DNA from: Brevundimonas sp.
GTDB taxonomy: Bacteria; Pseudomonadota; Alphaproteobacteria; Caulobacterales; Caulobacteraceae
Length of the DNA stretch: 36,568 bases
Assembly (NCBI GenBank): GCA_004296955.1
Contig: SCVB01000113.1
Coordinates: forward strand, 1-36,568
Direction: 5' to 3'
The notes under the pieces are model-generated. The model was not told the origin of the DNA and did not search any database. It saw only the letters and a program-made list of their open reading frames with translations. Positions 35,280 to 36,568 of the stretch are shown here, piece after piece (position 1 is the first letter of the stretch; each line of letters starts with the position of its first letter). The position numbers were made by a program, and so were the translations under genes.

Positions 35280-35293
35280 ATGATCCAGATCAA
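35280..35293. promoter_or_regulatory. FNR/FixK-type binding site (anaerobox)
   Basis: ATGATCCAGATCAA against the consensus TTGAT-N4-ATCAA: one mismatch, at the first base. The centre is at 35286.5; a CATTCA at 35317-35322 could serve as a -10, giving a start near 35328 and the site at -41.5, the standard class II activator position. It precedes the stress-type gene at 35345. Site seen; binding and oxygen control inferred. Confidence 0.65.
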
Positions 35294-35344
35294 TGCCGGG
35301 GTGCGTGCTTTGACCACATTCAAACTTCACCGAGGACACCGAGC

Positions 35345-35902
35345 ATGATCAAGGAAATCGGAATCCGCGAGGCGGTCGGCGTGTTCCGGACGGAAGCGGA
35401 TTTGCAGGGCGCCATCGACGAGTTGATGACCTCCGGTTTCGACCGCGCCGAGATCAGCCTGTTGGCGAGCGAACATGTCGTCGAGGAGAGGCTTGGCCAC
35501 CGGTACAACAAGGTGACGGAGACCGAGGACGATCCGGCGATTCCCCGCTGCTGCTACGTGTCGCCCGAATCCGTCAGCGCGGCGGAAGGCGGCCTGATCG
35601 GCGGCCTGCTGTACGTCGGCGCCATCGCGGCCGCGGGGGCCGTCCTGGTCAGCGGCGGCGCGCTGGCTACGGCCCTGGCCGGAATGGCCGTGGCGGGCGG
35701 CGGGGGGGCGCTGGTCGGCGGCCTGCTGGCGAAGCTGGTGGGAGATCGCCACGCTGAGTACCTGCAGGAACAGCTGGAGCGGGGCGGCCTGCTGCTCTGG
35801 GTGAGAACCTGGAGCCAGGAGGACGAACGCCGCGCCGTCGAGATATTGAAACGGCACTCCGGCGCGGATGTCCACGTCCATGGCGCAGCGACCTCTGCCT
35901 GA
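35345..35902 (+). CDS. Glycine-zipper stress-type membrane protein
   Basis: 185 aa. The N-terminal part (1-60: GVFRTEADLQGAIDELMTSGFDRAEISLLAS) is an alternating strand/helix fold like that of YflT-type general stress proteins. The middle (about 78-137) is a Gly/Ala-rich hydrophobic glycine-zipper region, LIGGLLYVGAIAAAG … GGGGALVGGLLAKLVGD. The end, YLQEQLERGGLLLWVRTWSQEDERRAVEIL, folds back to the same alternating pattern. I recall similar proteins in alphaproteobacteria without a defined function. ATG 35345 with GAGGA upstream. An FNR-type box about 52 bp upstream suggests low-oxygen induction. Confidence 0.8.
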   Translation: MIKEIGIREAVGVFRTEADLQGAIDELMTSGFDRAEISLLASEHVVEERLGHRYNKVTETEDDPAIPRCCYVSPESVSAAEGGLIGGLLYVGAIAAAGAVLVSGGALATALAGMAVAGGGGALVGGLLAKLVGDRHAEYLQEQLERGGLLLWVRTWSQEDERRAVEILKRHSGADVHVHGAATSA

Positions 35903-35929
35903 AACAACGACTGACCATGCGAGGGTGGC

Positions 35930-36382
35930 ATGACCCACGACGTGAAGACCATCGAGGTGTTGCGAGAAGCGCTGGACGATGAATATCGGGCGCGCGCGAC
36001 CTACCAGAAGGTGATCGACACCTTCGGCCCTCTTCGTCCTTTCGTGAACATTGTCGAGGCTGAGGATCGGCATGCCCAGGCGCTGCTGGCCCTGTTCGCC
36101 CGTTTTGGCGTGGAGCCTCCCCCGGACAAATGGGCCGGCCGGGTCCCCGCTCCGCCCGACCTGCTGGAGGCCTGCCAGGCAGGAGTTGATGCCGAAATCG
36201 AGAACGAGGCCATGTACGAACGCCTTCTTCGCCAGACCGAGCACCCTGACGTCCTGGCGGTCATGAGGCGGCTTCAGCAAGCGTCGCAGGAGCGCCACCT
36301 GCCTGCCTTCCGGCGTTGTCTGGAGCGGATGGGCGGCGCAGACGGGACAGTCCCCCATGCCGTCCGGATACCGCCTTCCTAG
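35930..36382 (+). CDS. Ferritin-like four-helix-bundle protein
   Basis: 150 aa. Four predicted helices with diiron-type residues: EALDDEYRARATYQ (Glu in helix 1), VEAEDRHAQALL (E-x-x-H, helix 2), DAEIENEAMYERLL (Glu, helix 3) and QQASQERHLPAFRRC (E-x-x-H, helix 4). This fits the rubrerythrin/DUF2202-like ferritin fold without a rubredoxin domain. It may store iron or remove peroxide, but the activity is inferred. ATG 35930 with GAGGG just upstream; 27 nt after the stress-type gene and probably in the same FNR-box transcript. The stop overlaps the facing DsrE gene. Confidence 0.85.
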   Translation: MTHDVKTIEVLREALDDEYRARATYQKVIDTFGPLRPFVNIVEAEDRHAQALLALFARFGVEPPPDKWAGRVPAPPDLLEACQAGVDAEIENEAMYERLLRQTEHPDVLAVMRRLQQASQERHLPAFRRCLERMGGADGTVPHAVRIPPS

Positions 36383-36568
36383 AAGGGGTTCAGCGTATAT
36401 CCATCCTGTTGGAGCAGCGTGTGCATCGTCATGGCGGACAGCGACAGACGCACGCCGGGCAGCAGGGCGTCCGGTTCGATTCCGGCGTTTGCGGCGGTCT
36501 GGCCGCACAGGAAGATGTCGACCCCGTTGGCGACCAGCGCCGCGATCAGTCCGGCGTTGGCGTTGGCT
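36379..36568 (-). CDS. DsrE-family protein, C-terminal part (cut by the window edge)
   Basis: Only the last 62 codons are in the window; the N-terminus lies beyond 36568. The visible part reads ANAGLIAALVANGVDIFLCGQTAA … LLPGVRLSLSAMTMHTLLQQDGYTLNPF, the typical end of secreted or cytoplasmic DsrE/DsrF-like proteins, with the conserved Cys in FLCGQTA. DsrE proteins handle protein-bound sulfur in sulfur-oxidisers; single-gene relatives are common in bacteria with no known role. Its stop (36379-36381) overlaps the ferritin-like stop on the other strand. It sits beside the low-oxygen cluster. Confidence 0.85.
   Translation of the reverse strand, partial: ANANAGLIAALVANGVDIFLCGQTAANAGIEPDALLPGVRLSLSAMTMHTLLQQDGYTLNPF

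Noticed and set aside
35085-35339. 84-codon minus-strand ORF in the gap after gatB
   Set aside because: It covers the FNR box and the inverted repeat and has no ribosome-binding site or recognisable product.
1-36568. Mobile element, prophage, CRISPR or defence island
   Set aside because: No transposase, integrase, phage or nuclease-defence genes, no regularly spaced repeats, and base composition is even across the window.

Overview
High-GC (roughly 70%) alphaproteobacterial chromosome, most likely from the Caulobacteraceae and probably Brevundimonas-like. The strongest clue is a MipZ division-site ATPase next to panC, together with a mltG-yicC-gmk block, an lptF-lptG-lptD-surA-pdxA-rsmA block, many GTG/TTG starts and many 1-4 nt stop/start overlaps. 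I see no rRNA, tRNA, CRISPR array, transposase or prophage. Almost all of the window is core chromosome with small lineage-specific inserts. The genus is inferred from gene content and order, not from a search.

Layout. 67-1506: a TetR-family repressor divergent from a short-chain dehydrogenase, with two perfect 17-bp operator palindromes between them. 1746-5666 (+): fabF, mltG, yicC and gmk, tightly coupled (fatty acid elongation, glycan strand termination, RNA turnover, GMP kinase). 14852-5679 (-): the outer-membrane biogenesis run lptF, lptG, lptD, surA, then pdxA and rsmA (pdxA and rsmA are separated by an inverted pair of heptanucleotide tandem arrays), then a host-attachment/baeRF-type protein and a small secreted protein. 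14987-19606 (+): pepA, holC, three consecutive small lipoproteins resembling peptidase inhibitor family I78 but all carrying a CTTCP motif, and an exported TPR protein.

20489-19617 (-): panC. 20565-22593 (+): a SPOR-domain lipoprotein, mipZ and a membrane-anchored J-domain protein. 30748-22590 (-): ruvX, an AEC-family transporter, pyrB, a dihydroorotase-like pyrC whose metal ligands are lost (a probable non-catalytic ATCase partner), plsY, dprA and topA. 30821-34953 (+): a lipoprotein, then gatC, gatA, a small two-helix membrane protein and gatB, the tRNA amidotransferase operon with an extra gene inside. 34954-35344 is a 391-bp non-coding stretch with REP-like hairpins and a near-consensus FNR/FixK box. 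35345-36568: a glycine-zipper stress-type membrane protein and a ferritin-like diiron protein downstream of that box, facing the C-terminal end of a DsrE-family protein cut by the window edge.

The least explained items are the triplicated CTTCP/I78 lipoproteins, the FNR-box stress cluster, the heptad-repeat hairpin at the pdxA stop codon, the ligand-less dihydroorotase, and the small membrane protein embedded between gatA and gatB.
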